Shown here piece after piece: positions 51,053 through 60,767 of a stretch of DNA of 64,000 nt. The stretch is from contig JALHJL010000014.1 in assembly GCA_022839625.1 (NCBI GenBank), positions 5,313-69,312 of the forward strand. Reading direction: 5' to 3'. Position 1 is the first letter of the stretch, and the number at the start of each line of letters is the position of its first letter. A program made the position numbers and the translations under genes. This stretch comes from Phycisphaerales bacterium. GTDB lineage: Bacteria > Planctomycetota > Phycisphaerae > UBA1845 > Fen-1342. The notes under the pieces were generated by a model. The model had not been told where the DNA came from. It searched no databases and saw only the letters and a list, made by a program, of their open reading frames with translations.

Positions 51053-53476
51053 CTAATCACTTATCGGCCCTTTCTCCACGGTGGCTTGCCCCGACTCCGC
51101 CCGGCCAGACTCCTGCCGAGTCTCCACGGCCCAGCGTGCAAGCTGGCTCTGTGCCAGCGCGCGCACCAGTTCATCCGCGTCTTGCGTGGCGATGCTCTGG
51201 GCCCGTTCCGCGAAGGCGCGCCCCTGCCGGGCCAGAACTCGCACGGCCATCAAGCGCACCAGCCAATGCGGATGATCCAGGCAGCGCTCGACGGCCTCGG
51301 TCATCGCCCGATCGAGCCCGACCGTCTGGAGCGCAGCGAGCGTCCGGACGCGCGTCTCCCAAGAGTCGTGCCCGAGCAGGCCCAGCAGTGCCGCCCGCAG
51401 CCGTTCCGCCGGCACGGGCGCGGGCTCATAACTCAGGCGCGTGAGTTCGGCCCGCTGGCGCTCGCCGAGCAGCTCGGCCAGCACCGCGATCGCCCGCGCG
51501 CGGGCCGGCTCGGAGTCGCCCTCGAGCGCGCTCCACAGCGCGGCCAGCGCTTCCCGCCCGACGGAGGCCGGCAGCCGGTTGAAATACACGGCGGGGCGCA
51601 ACTGCTGCCCACCCGGGCTCAGATGCCACTGCCCCTCGGAGTCCACGTGCCCATCGAGGAGCACTTGAATCTCGATGCGCTGTGCTTGCTGTGGCGTCTG
51701 CTGCGAGGCACGCCGCAGCGGCCCAACGTCCAGGGTGCGGCGAGCGCGCGTCGACTGGCCGGGGTAGAGCACGCGCAGACGGTCGAGGCTGACGGTCATG
51801 AGCGCCGGGTAGGACCGTGTGCGATCACCCTCCATCGAGAAGGACAGGACGAACACAGGGTTAACGAGGGCGTCCGGGCCGAGCGTGATGGGGAAGGGGC
51901 CGCGATTTGTCAGGGTGAAGGTTACCCACCAGGGTTCGCCGGGGGCTGGGCTGAGATCGTCCAGGACGACGCGCGCCTCGAGAAACTGCGCCGGCGCGTC
52001 CTTGAACCGGAGCACTCGCGAATCGAACTCCGCCAGCGCATCGGTCAGCTCAGGCCACGGCCTGAACGCCGGCTGAGTGACCGGCACGGGGCGTGTGGTC
52101 AAGTCCTCGATGTCCGTCGGTTGCGACGCGGGCTGCGAGGTGGCCAGCGTGCTCTCCAGCCTGGCCAGCATGTCGGCCGCCAGGCCCGCCCGCGGGCGCG
52201 GGTCCAGTGCGCGCAATACACGGTGCGCTTCCTCGGCTTGGCCGCTTTCGAGCGCGAGCTTGGCCAGCATGTATGTGGCGTAGGCATCGCGGGCAGCGAG
52301 CGGCGTGAGCGTCTGGCGCGCCTCATCGGTCTTTCGAGCGAAGGCTTGTGACCAGCCGACCACGCGCTGAACGAACGGGTCGTGCGGGGCCCGGCGGCCC
52401 GCGGCGCCGGCCAGCAGTTCTGCCCGATGATGGTCCGGCGCCAGTACGCAGTAGAACCACGCCGCCTGCGCCACTTCGTTGAGCGGCCATTCGCTGGGAT
52501 CGGCCAATGCTGCGAAGCGCTGCGTGAGCTGAGTCAGGACGGCGCTGGCGTCGACCGTACGCCCCTTGCGGTTCAGCAGGTAGTGGAGGTACATGCCCGC
52601 CTCGGCCGCACCCGCCGGGTCGGCGGCGATGGCCTGCCGGGCGCACTCGATCGCCTCGTCGGTTTGCCCGCAGGCATGGCGGTTGCGGGCCGCGTCGAGC
52701 CAGAATCCGCCGGGCAGTGCCGCCGCCGGAGCGTCGGCCGGCCGCAGGCTCAGGCCGTAGTCGTAGAAAGTGCGGGCGTCCTCGGCGTGTCCGTACTCGT
52801 CCAGGAGCAGCCCGACCTGCCAGATTGCATCGAGGCGCAGCGGCTGGGCGGCCACGAGGCGCAAGAGGGCGCGCAGCCGCTCGCCGGGCGGTGTCTCGTC
52901 GTCCAACATCTCGATTGCCAGGACGGCTGCCTCCGGGCTGGCCGGCTCAAGTTCCAGGGCCCGTTCGAGGTGTTGCCGGGCCGCCTCCGTGTCCATCCGC
53001 TCGATCGCCACCTGGGCCAGGGCGACGTACGCCAGGGCCTGCATGGCGGGCGGGCGGGGAGCGGTGGCGACGGCCTTGAGCCACTCGCTGCGCTTCTCGG
53101 CGGTCTGGTGGGAACGCGCGCCCGCGGCAAGCCAGAGCGCAAACGCGTTGTAGTTGGTCGGGTCCGCGTTCAGCAGTCCCGCCAGCGCCGTCGCCGCTCC
53201 TGCCTTATCGCCGCTGAGCACTGCCAGCTCATACAGCCACGCGTGCGCATGGGCCAACGTGGGGTCCAGGCGGACCGCCGCGCGGAGCAACGCATGCACG
53301 TGCTCCACGTCCGCGGTCGTCTGTTGGCCGCGCTGCAGCAGCGCGTGGTCGCGGGCCAGATCGACCAACAGCTCGGCCGTCGTCAGCGGCGGGTTGCGGC
53401 CGGCGGCCAGGGTGCCCCCAACGGCTGAAAGCACGGTGCCGGCCAGCGCGGCGGCGAATCGAATCCTCTTTGACAT
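51053..53476 (-). CDS. Large secreted TPR/HEAT-repeat protein
   Basis: An 807-residue exported protein. GGAG is 7 bases before the ATG; the signal peptide is about 25 residues (ending TLAAG). The first 470 residues are tetratricopeptide repeats (DPTLAHAHAWLYELAVLSGDK and similar). About 500-630 is a beta-rich domain (FTLTNRGPFPITLGPDALV). The last 120 residues look like HEAT repeats (LLGHDSWETRVRTLAALQTV; HPHWLVRLMAVRVLARQG). The family is not assigned. It is followed by the TPR lipoprotein gene on the same strand after about 100 bases. Confidence 0.8.
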   Translation of the reverse strand: MSKRIRFAAALAGTVLSAVGGTLAAGRNPPLTTAELLVDLARDHALLQRGQQTTADVEHVHALLRAAVRLDPTLAHAHAWLYELAVLSGDKAGAATALAGLLNADPTNYNAFALWLAAGARSHQTAEKRSEWLKAVATAPRPPAMQALAYVALAQVAIERMDTEAARQHLERALELEPASPEAAVLAIEMLDDETPPGERLRALLRLVAAQPLRLDAIWQVGLLLDEYGHAEDARTFYDYGLSLRPADAPAAALPGGFWLDAARNRHACGQTDEAIECARQAIAADPAGAAEAGMYLHYLLNRKGRTVDASAVLTQLTQRFAALADPSEWPLNEVAQAAWFYCVLAPDHHRAELLAGAAGRRAPHDPFVQRVVGWSQAFARKTDEARQTLTPLAARDAYATYMLAKLALESGQAEEAHRVLRALDPRPRAGLAADMLARLESTLATSQPASQPTDIEDLTTRPVPVTQPAFRPWPELTDALAEFDSRVLRFKDAPAQFLEARVVLDDLSPAPGEPWWVTFTLTNRGPFPITLGPDALVNPVFVLSFSMEGDRTRSYPALMTVSLDRLRVLYPGQSTRARRTLDVGPLRRASQQTPQQAQRIEIQVLLDGHVDSEGQWHLSPGGQQLRPAVYFNRLPASVGREALAALWSALEGDSEPARARAIAVLAELLGERQRAELTRLSYEPAPVPAERLRAALLGLLGHDSWETRVRTLAALQTVGLDRAMTEAVERCLDHPHWLVRLMAVRVLARQGRAFAERAQSIATQDADELVRALAQSQLARWAVETRQESGRAESGQATVEKGPISD

Positions 53477-53644
53477 TCGCAGCTCCCGTGATGGGGTCCC
53501 GGAGTCAGCGCAACATCATACTCGCCCATCGCCTGGCCGGGCGAGTCGCACGAGCGGGGAATGTGGCGCGCCGCCCGGCTATGACTCTGATCGCCTTCCG
53601 CATAAAATCCGCCGCCGAGGTCGGATCGGCGACAGGAGACAAGC

Positions 53645-54661
<1,017 letters not shown>

Positions 54662-54671
54662 CGGGATGAGC

Positions 54672-54711
54672 GATGAGGGATAAGAGATAAGGGATGAGAG
54701 ATAAGGGATAA
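54672..54711 (+). repeat. Short imperfect tandem repeat of a 14-base unit
   Basis: GAGATAAGGGATGA (54684-54697) is followed directly by GAGATAAGGGATAA (54698-54711), with a partial unit GATGAGGGATAA just before. It begins 11 bases after the moxR-like stop and adjoins the REP pair. Confidence 0.7.
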
Positions 54712-54738
54712 GACAGGAGCGGCAAACGGCGAGGGAAT

Positions 54739-54764
54739 GTAGCGGCCGGGCTCCGCACCGGCCG
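54739..54764 (+). repeat. REP palindrome 1 (GTAG head)
   Basis: GTAG followed by CGGCCGG-GCTCCGCA-CCGGCCG: a 7-base-pair stem, 26 bases in all. It has the GTAG head and stem-loop described for REP elements associated with RAYT genes. Confidence 0.85.
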
Positions 54765-54772
54765 TTGGAAGT

Positions 54773-54798
54773 GTAGCGGCCGGGCTCTGTACCGGCCG
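54773..54798 (+). repeat. REP palindrome 2 (GTAG head)
   Basis: The same 26-base element as REP 1 with two loop changes (GCTCTGTA for GCTCCGCA), in direct orientation and 34 bases further on. It ends 13 bases before the RAYT start codon. Confidence 0.85.
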
Positions 54799-54811
54799 AC
54801 GGTGTCTGACG

Positions 54812-55273
54812 ATGGTGCCGTCTCGCCGGAACACGCCCCTTCGCGACCTGACCACTTACCGCCGCAGTCGGGCGGTCCGGCTGGCGGCCTACGACTACGC
54901 CGGCGATGCAGACATTCACATGACGATTCACGCAGAGGAGGGAACTCGGCCGACCGAATCCCCGATCGCAAAGACGATCTGTGACAGCGTCAAGTTCTGC
55001 TCAAACAAGCTGCGCTATCGGCTCTACGGCTACACGCTGGTGCCTGACCATCTACATGTTCTGTTCACGCCCGCGGAGTCCAAGGTGCCGCTCAAGGACT
55101 GGTTGCAGGACTTCCAGAGCTTCACGACGAACCGGCACATGGGGCGCTGTGGCGGGCCGCTTTGGCAGCGGTCGGCCAACGATCATGTTTGCCGCACCGC
55201 CGAGACGGCGGAGGCGGTGCTGGCGTATATTGTCAACAACCCCGTGCGCGCTGGGTTGGTCGCGCGATGGTAG
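54812..55273 (+). CDS. REP-associated tyrosine transposase (RAYT, Y1_Tnp family)
   Basis: A 153-residue HUH-type single-strand nuclease related to the IS200/IS605 TnpA. The HUH motif is in YTLVPDHLHVLF, and WLQDFQSFTTNR and LWQRSANDHV are conserved RAYT blocks. The C-terminal helix AYIVNNPVRAGLV carries the nucleophile Tyr near 141. RAYTs recognise and cut REP hairpins; four such hairpins flank this gene. It lacks transposon ends of its own and is a domesticated-type element. No ribosome-binding site is clear: REP 2 occupies that region, so translation could be controlled by hairpin folding. Confidence 0.92.
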   Translation: MVPSRRNTPLRDLTTYRRSRAVRLAAYDYAGDADIHMTIHAEEGTRPTESPIAKTICDSVKFCSNKLRYRLYGYTLVPDHLHVLFTPAESKVPLKDWLQDFQSFTTNRHMGRCGGPLWQRSANDHVCRTAETAEAVLAYIVNNPVRAGLVARW

Positions 55274-55305
55274 GATTGGCCGTGGACAAAGGTGTTCATC
55301 GACCT

Positions 55306-55331
55306 GTAGCGGCTGGGCTCCACACCAGCCG
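55306..55331 (+). repeat. REP palindrome 3 (GTAG head)
   Basis: GTAG with CGGCTGG-GCTCCACA-CCAGCCG. Both arms carry a compensatory change relative to REP 1 (C to T in one arm and G to A in the other), so base pairing is preserved. This supports selection on the hairpin. Confidence 0.85.
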
Positions 55332-55352
55332 TCGAGAGCCAAGGACCTTCGA

Positions 55353-55378
55353 CGGCCAGCCCGGAGCCCGGACGCTAC
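55353..55378 (-). repeat. REP palindrome 4, inverted orientation
   Basis: Read on the minus strand it begins GTAGCGTCCGGGCTCC and ends GGGCTGGCCG. It faces REP 3 across 21 bases, giving a head-out pair like a bacterial interspersed mosaic element. Its arms pair less well than those of REPs 1-3. Confidence 0.7.
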
Positions 55379-55403
55379 GTTGCACGCCGAGCCCAAGCGC
55401 ATC

Positions 55404-56330
55404 ATGAGGCTTTCACCCGTGGCTACTGCCCCGGTTCGTAAACCCGCCCCCGACGAAGAACTGCTCTCGCCGGAGTTCATGAGCCGGCTCGAGCAGCTCG
55501 AAATCCTCTCGCGCAAGATCTTCATCGGGCGCACGAAGGGCGAACGCCGCAGCAAACGCAAGGGCGAATCGGTCGAGTTCGCCGACTACCGGAACTACGT
55601 CGTCGGCGACGACCTGCGGTTCCTCGACTGGAACATCTACGCCCGGCTCGAACGGCTCCTGCTCAAGCTATTCATGGAAGAGGAGGACCTCAACGTCACC
55701 GTCCTGTTCGACACGTCCAAGAGCATGGACTGGGGCGACCCGCACAAGGGCCTGTACGTCAAACGCGTCGCCGCCGCGCTCAGCTACATCGGGCTGTGCA
55801 ACTACGACCGTGTCAGCCTCTACGGCTACTCGGGCACGCTCGCCCACGAAATGCGCGGCGTCCGCGGCCGGCGGCTCGTGTCGCAGGTCATCCGGTTCCT
55901 GGAGAACATCCCCTACGACGGCGTGTCGGACTTCACGGCGGTCGCCAAACGCTTCGCGGTGCGCTACGCCGGCAAGGGCGTTGTGGTCGTCCTGAGCGAC
56001 TTCATGGACAAGAGCGGCTACGCGGACGGAATCCGCTACCTCCTGAGTCGCGACCTCGACCTGTATGTCATCCACGTCCTGTCGCCGCAGGAGATTGATC
56101 CGGCGCTGGCCGGCGATCTGAAGCTGCTGGACGTGGAGGACAGCGACACGGCCGAGGTAACGATCAGCAAGCCGTTGCTGGACCGTTACAAGGCGAACCT
56201 CCAGTCGTACTGTCTGGATCTGAAGAACCACTGCACGCGGCGGGGGATCACGTACCTGTTCACCAGCACGCGCGTGGGGTTCGACGTGCTCGTGATGGCG
56301 TATCTGCGGCAACGGGGGTTGCTGCGGTAG
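55404..56330 (+). CDS. DUF58 / VWA-like domain protein
   Basis: A 308-residue cytoplasmic protein. The start at 55404 precedes LLSPEFMSRLEQLEILSRKIFIGRTKGERRS, the standard DUF58 N-terminus. DUF58 motifs follow: GESVEFADYRNYVVGDDLRFLDWN, then VTVLFDTSKSMDWG, the MIDAS-like DxSxS loop of its VWA fold. It is the usual partner of MoxR ATPases in complex assembly. The separating RAYT/REP insertion may weaken co-expression; no independent promoter was recognised between 55274 and 55403 apart from the REP region. Confidence 0.92.
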   Translation: MRLSPVATAPVRKPAPDEELLSPEFMSRLEQLEILSRKIFIGRTKGERRSKRKGESVEFADYRNYVVGDDLRFLDWNIYARLERLLLKLFMEEEDLNVTVLFDTSKSMDWGDPHKGLYVKRVAAALSYIGLCNYDRVSLYGYSGTLAHEMRGVRGRRLVSQVIRFLENIPYDGVSDFTAVAKRFAVRYAGKGVVVVLSDFMDKSGYADGIRYLLSRDLDLYVIHVLSPQEIDPALAGDLKLLDVEDSDTAEVTISKPLLDRYKANLQSYCLDLKNHCTRRGITYLFTSTRVGFDVLVMAYLRQRGLLR

Positions 56331-56378
56331 ATGCACCGGCGCGGCACTCCGATGCTCGACTGCCAAGGCTTGCACGAG

Positions 56379-56540
56379 CTACGCCTGTGTAACCCGCCCA
56401 GCGCCGGCTATGCCGACCGGGCAAGCCTGCGACCCACAGCAGGGGCAGACGGACGCGCCGCCGCCGGCCACAAAGGCGAACACGGCGCCCCAGCGGAGAA
56501 CGAATCGGCCGGCGGCGGATAGGACCTTGGGCACCATCAT
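56379..56540 (-). CDS. 53-residue cysteine-rich membrane peptide
   Basis: A very short frame with a GGAG directly before ATG-ATG (56540 or 56537), 40 bases downstream of the cytochrome gene stop on the same strand. A hydrophobic segment (FVLRWGAVFAFVAGGGASV) is followed by CPCCGSQACPVGIAGAG, a tight four-cysteine cluster with a glycine-rich tail. This is a plausible small integral-membrane protein with a metal or redox site. No function is known. Its evidence is the coding-like composition, the start signals and the cysteine pattern. Confidence 0.5.
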   Translation of the reverse strand: MMVPKVLSAAGRFVLRWGAVFAFVAGGGASVCPCCGSQACPVGIAGAGRVTQA

Positions 56541-56579
56541 CTCCGATGCCGTGAAAGAACGCTCGTTGCCCCACAGCGT

Positions 56580-59369
56580 TCAGGCGGACTGGTTCGCGCG
56601 CGAGTGCTGGGGCTCGGCGAGCTCCTGAGGGTGCTCGCGCAGCATTTCGGCGCGGCCCATGCGCCCGTGCATCCAGAAGAGCGAGCCCGGGAACCTGCCC
56701 GGCCGCAAGTGCACGTTGTAGACGTGCCAGATCGCGATCGCGAGCAGAGCCAGCACCGCTTCGTGGGCGTGAGCTTCCTTGAACGCGTCGAACAGCGCGG
56801 GCGACGCCGTCGGGATGAGTCGCAGCACGACGGCCGGGAACCACATCGCCAGTCCCGTGCCGATCATGATGACGCAGCCCCAGAACACGGCCCAGTAGTC
56901 GAACTTCTCGAAGTACGTGAAACGGCCAAATCGCGGTCGTTCACGGCGTACGCCGAAGTACCACAGCAGGTTCCCGCCGAAATCGCGGAAGTCCTGCCAG
57001 CGCGGCAAGAGCAGCACGAAGTCGCGCCGCCCCTCGGCATGGACGACAACGTACACCAGGTGGTACGCCGAAGCGACGATCAGCAGCACTGCGCCGCACC
57101 GATGTACGATGCGCCAGAAGTCCACCCCGCCCCAGGCCCCCGTCAAGCTGCTGGCCCAGGCGGCGCCGGGGTAGCGCAAAGCGAACAGGAATACCGCCGA
57201 GGCGATGAGCACGATCACGCTGACCATGAGCAGGAAGTGCTGGGCCAACGCGTGTCCATTGAAGCGCTGCACCATCGGCTCAGCGCCCACTTCGCCGGCG
57301 GTTGGCAGCGGGGCCTGTGTTCGTCTTCTGGCTCGGCCGGCGAGGTCCAGCACAATGTGGCCGATCAGGACCACCATGACGATGATCGTCAGCCAGCGGA
57401 AGAACGCCTGTGTCGCCGCGACGGCCCCGGCGTATTCGCGCGGCGTGCCCCGGTAGCCCATCAACTCGAATTGGGCGCGTTGGATCGGCTGCCCCTGCTG
57501 GTCGAAGGGGTACTCCAGCGTCGAGGCGAAGTAGAACGGCGAGTCGGCCGCGTGGCAGTCGCTGCACCCATTCACGCCCAGCGCCGCGTTGGCCGGGTAG
57601 ACGTCATGGCTGTACTTGTGGACGTTGCCGTAGGGGGAGGCCTCCCACTCATGCTTGGGAATCTCACGATACTGGGTGCCGGACGTGTAGACGCGGTCGT
57701 TCATCACCCACACGACATGCTTGCCGTCCATGGGCCACTTCGTCTCGCGCAGCATCTCCGTCACGGCGGCGATCAACGCATCAATCTCTGCAGGGCGGTT
57801 GACCTCGATCATGCCGTCGCCGTTGTCGTCGGTGATCTCGGCCAGGCTTGGGTACTTGGTCGGGTCGGCCCGGTGCGTCGTCCACATCTTGCGGATGTCG
57901 CTCATCAGCGGCTGCGCCAGGCCCGGCTTGCCGTCTTCCTCGATGCCGGGCCAGGCCGTGTGGACCCGGTTCACCGGGTAGATCTTGTCCTTGTACAGCG
58001 CGAGGATGGGGCGGAACGGGTCCGTGGGCTTGTCATCGTAGCCCATCATCTCCAGGTAGCCGTAGTGATTCCGGTAATTGCCAGCAACGTCGTAGAAGGT
58101 CCAAAGCTGCTTGCCGCCCACCGCGACTCGCGGCGCGGGGTTGAACACATCGCTGGCCTGCACCTGGATCGGCATGACGACGCGCTCAGGAATATGGCAC
58201 GTCTGACAAGCGATGCGCTCCAGGTGCAGTGGCGGCAGGCCGCGGTGCTCGGCGATCGGCGCCCCCAGATAGCCGCTGGTATGACAATCGGCGCAGTCGC
58301 GGACGGTGTTGTCCAGATCGTTGCGCACCTGGCCGCCGGGGTCGTCGCCCTTTCCGAACTGGTGGACCTCGCGGCCCTGGACGCGCGGGTCGATGGCGCG
58401 CGAGCCGGCCGGGTGACAGTCCACGCAGCGCAGGCCAGCGCGCAAGTGCACGTCCGTCCGCGCGCGGTAGTTCGCGCCGCGCTTCTTCCAGCCTGGCTGC
58501 GCGTGACAGCTCAGGCAGGTCTCATTCCGCGGCGACACCACCATGTTCGGCGAGAACGTGCCGTCGGGGTTGAACTTGGTCGCGTCATACGCCACGGCCA
58601 CGGCCTCGTTCTTCGCCACGGCCCCCGTGACCTGCGCCAGACCCGCACCGGCCGCCGGTGCCCAGCGGAAGTTCAGCGCATCGAGCTGCTTGTTGCGCGC
58701 CGCGAAGCTGTACTCGGGCAGGTGGCACAGTAGGCAATCCGCTTCCAAAACGCCGGTCTCCGACCAGCGGGCCTTGTAGTAGTCCCCATCGAAGTTATTG
58801 TCGCCGCCCGGTGTCAGGCCCGCGCCCGGGTCGCGCATCCGCTGGTCGTAGCGGTGTCCGTCCCGGTCGTACTCCAGCGGTCCGCCCCCGGGGTGGCACT
58901 TCGCGCAACCCGCCGTGATTAACCCGAACGAAGTCATGTCGATGGTGCGGCCCGACGTGTTCTGCTTGGGGGCCAGCGACCGGTAGAGCGGTGCCGGCGA
59001 GCACCAGGTGCCGCCATAGAGGCCCGGCGTGCTGGCCCACTGGCAGCGGGCGGCCTGGTCCGCCGTCGGTTGCTCGTCGGCCCCCTGCTGAAAGTGAAAG
59101 CCCTCTGTAATCAGGCCGTAGTTGTGGCAGCCGCTGGCCCCGCAGGTCTGCTTGGGCGAGTAGGGCTGGTCCGCATTCTCACCCGTCACCGGGTTGATCG
59201 CGCGGCCCGCCTCGTCGCGCAGGAAGAACGGCGGGCAGACACCCGGCGAGGGCCCGGAAGCCGCCGCCGACTTCGCGGCCGTTTGGTACCCGGCCGCGGA
59301 CAGAGCCGCGAGCGCCAACAGGCCCGCCGACAGTATGCCGGGAACTGCAATGGTCAACCTGTGGATCAT
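56580..59369 (-). CDS. Multihaem cytochrome c fused to cytochrome b-type membrane domain
   Basis: A 929-residue protein. The ATG at 59369 has GAGGAGG 7 bases upstream, better than a GTG two codons earlier. A signal sequence (about 1-30) is followed by a periplasmic part with seven CXXCH haem sites (CAKCH, CLLCH, CLSCH, CVDCH, CADCH, CQTCH, CSDCH) and an eighth possible site, CGASGCH, with a CX4CH spacing. Near residue 660 begins a domain of about five helices with spaced histidines (NGHALAQHF, VHRCG, YHLVY, EAHAHE, IWHVYNVHL) like the di-haem cytochrome b of formate dehydrogenase/thiosulfate reductase. It probably moves electrons between quinol and periplasmic partners. It lies downstream of acr3. 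Confidence 0.87.
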   Translation of the reverse strand: MIHRLTIAVPGILSAGLLALAALSAAGYQTAAKSAAASGPSPGVCPPFFLRDEAGRAINPVTGENADQPYSPKQTCGASGCHNYGLITEGFHFQQGADEQPTADQAARCQWASTPGLYGGTWCSPAPLYRSLAPKQNTSGRTIDMTSFGLITAGCAKCHPGGGPLEYDRDGHRYDQRMRDPGAGLTPGGDNNFDGDYYKARWSETGVLEADCLLCHLPEYSFAARNKQLDALNFRWAPAAGAGLAQVTGAVAKNEAVAVAYDATKFNPDGTFSPNMVVSPRNETCLSCHAQPGWKKRGANYRARTDVHLRAGLRCVDCHPAGSRAIDPRVQGREVHQFGKGDDPGGQVRNDLDNTVRDCADCHTSGYLGAPIAEHRGLPPLHLERIACQTCHIPERVVMPIQVQASDVFNPAPRVAVGGKQLWTFYDVAGNYRNHYGYLEMMGYDDKPTDPFRPILALYKDKIYPVNRVHTAWPGIEEDGKPGLAQPLMSDIRKMWTTHRADPTKYPSLAEITDDNGDGMIEVNRPAEIDALIAAVTEMLRETKWPMDGKHVVWVMNDRVYTSGTQYREIPKHEWEASPYGNVHKYSHDVYPANAALGVNGCSDCHAADSPFYFASTLEYPFDQQGQPIQRAQFELMGYRGTPREYAGAVAATQAFFRWLTIIVMVVLIGHIVLDLAGRARRRTQAPLPTAGEVGAEPMVQRFNGHALAQHFLLMVSVIVLIASAVFLFALRYPGAAWASSLTGAWGGVDFWRIVHRCGAVLLIVASAYHLVYVVVHAEGRRDFVLLLPRWQDFRDFGGNLLWYFGVRRERPRFGRFTYFEKFDYWAVFWGCVIMIGTGLAMWFPAVVLRLIPTASPALFDAFKEAHAHEAVLALLAIAIWHVYNVHLRPGRFPGSLFWMHGRMGRAEMLREHPQELAEPQHSRANQSA

Positions 59370-59566
59370 ATGCACGCCTCCTCAACAAGGGCCGTCGGCG
59401 TTCCAAAGTACCGTCTCGGGAAACACAATGCCACCTTCACCAGGCTGGTGAGCACCGGCACCCGAACCAGCGGCCCGCGCACCGCTGTGAACGCGGCAAC
59501 CCCGCTCATGGCACCGCGGCGGATCCACCCGTTGCCAGCACTTGCGCGAAGCATGATACTCCCGCT

Positions 59567-60661
59567 TCAGCTAGCGGCCGCTGGAAACCACGCTTCGGTC
59601 TTCAGGCAGACCTTCACCAGCATCAGCATGACGGGCACCTCGATGAGGACTCCCACCACAGTTGCCAATGCGGCCCCGGAGGACAAGCCGAACAGCATCG
59701 TGGCCGTGGCGATGGCCACCTCGAAGTGATTCGACGCCCCGATCATGGCTGAGGGCGCGGCGTCCGCGTAGCTGAACTTCAGCAGCTTCGCGGCGGCGTA
59801 GGTAATGGCGAAGATCAGCACCGTCTGGATGAACAGGGGGACGGCGATCCAGAGGATCGTCAGGGGGTTGCCGATGATGGTCTCGCCCTTGAAGCTGAAC
59901 AGCAGCACCAGCGTCGCCAACAGAGCGATAATCGATACGGGCGTCAGAACGTGCAGAAACCGGGACTCAAACCACGCCGTCCCTTTCGCCTGGATGATCC
60001 ACCGGCGCGAGAAATACCCGGCCACCAGCGGCAGGGCGACGTAGATGCCGATCGAGAGCAACAGGGCCTCCCAGGGCACGGGCATCTGGTTGATACCCAG
60101 CAGCCAGCCGCCCAGCAAGCCGTACAGCACCAGCATCGTCAGGGAATTGATGGCCACCATGACTAGGGTATGGCCCTGGTTGCCCCGGGCCAGGTAGCCC
60201 CACATCAGCACCATGGCCGTGCAGGGCGCAATGCCCAGCAGAATCGCCCCGGAGATGTACGAGCGCCACAGCTCAACCTCGCTGCCGTCCTTGACGATCT
60301 CCGTGCCGGGAATCAAGTCGCGGAAGAGGTAGCCCAGGAAGAGCGTGGCAATGGCCAGCATGGTAAAGGGCTTGATGGCCCAATTGACGACCAGCGTCAA
60401 CAACACAGGCCGCGGGCTCTTGCCGGCGCGGACCACTTCGGCGAAGTCGATCTTCACCATGATCGGGTACATCATGAAGAACAGGGCGATGGCGATCGGG
60501 ATTGACACAACGGGCGCCCCGTTGACGTAGATAGCCATGGCGTCCAACGACTCGGCCACCCCGGGGGCCAGCTTGCCCAAGCCGATGCCCCCCACGATGC
60601 ATAGGGCTACCCAGATCGTCAGGTACTTCTCGAAGACGTTCAGCTTCTTGACTTGCTTCAT
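59567..60661 (-). CDS. acr3: Arsenite efflux permease, ACR3 family
   Basis: A 364-residue membrane protein with 10 helices. The ATG at 60661 has GGAAGGA 5 bases upstream. ACR3 hallmarks are FFMMYPIMVKIDF in helix 2, GIAPCTAMVLMWGYLARGN (the conserved arsenite-binding Cys) in helix 4, and LIEVPVMLMLVKVCL in helix 10 with its conserved Glu. It expels As(III) as an antiporter in the inner membrane. It is fourth in the arsR-arsC-arsM-acr3 operon, 106 bases after arsM. Confidence 0.96.
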   Translation of the reverse strand: MKQVKKLNVFEKYLTIWVALCIVGGIGLGKLAPGVAESLDAMAIYVNGAPVVSIPIAIALFFMMYPIMVKIDFAEVVRAGKSPRPVLLTLVVNWAIKPFTMLAIATLFLGYLFRDLIPGTEIVKDGSEVELWRSYISGAILLGIAPCTAMVLMWGYLARGNQGHTLVMVAINSLTMLVLYGLLGGWLLGINQMPVPWEALLLSIGIYVALPLVAGYFSRRWIIQAKGTAWFESRFLHVLTPVSIIALLATLVLLFSFKGETIIGNPLTILWIAVPLFIQTVLIFAITYAAAKLLKFSYADAAPSAMIGASNHFEVAIATATMLFGLSSGAALATVVGVLIEVPVMLMLVKVCLKTEAWFPAAAS

Positions 60662-60767
60662 GGAATCCTTCCTTGCCAAGCGCTGCTCGTTGCCAGCTTG
60701 ATCGGCTTTCGGACGAACCCGATCCCACCTGGCGCTGCGCGCCTGGGTGAGCCGCCCGGCCCAGGGC

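Noticed and set aside
49580..52351. A 923-codon open frame on the plus strand
   Set aside because: It is antisense to the two TPR genes and runs through the end of the GH65 gene in another frame. It has no plausible start signal and a skewed composition.
56604..58733. A 709-codon open frame on the plus strand
   Set aside because: It is antisense to the cytochrome gene, whose CXXCH motifs prove the minus-strand frame.
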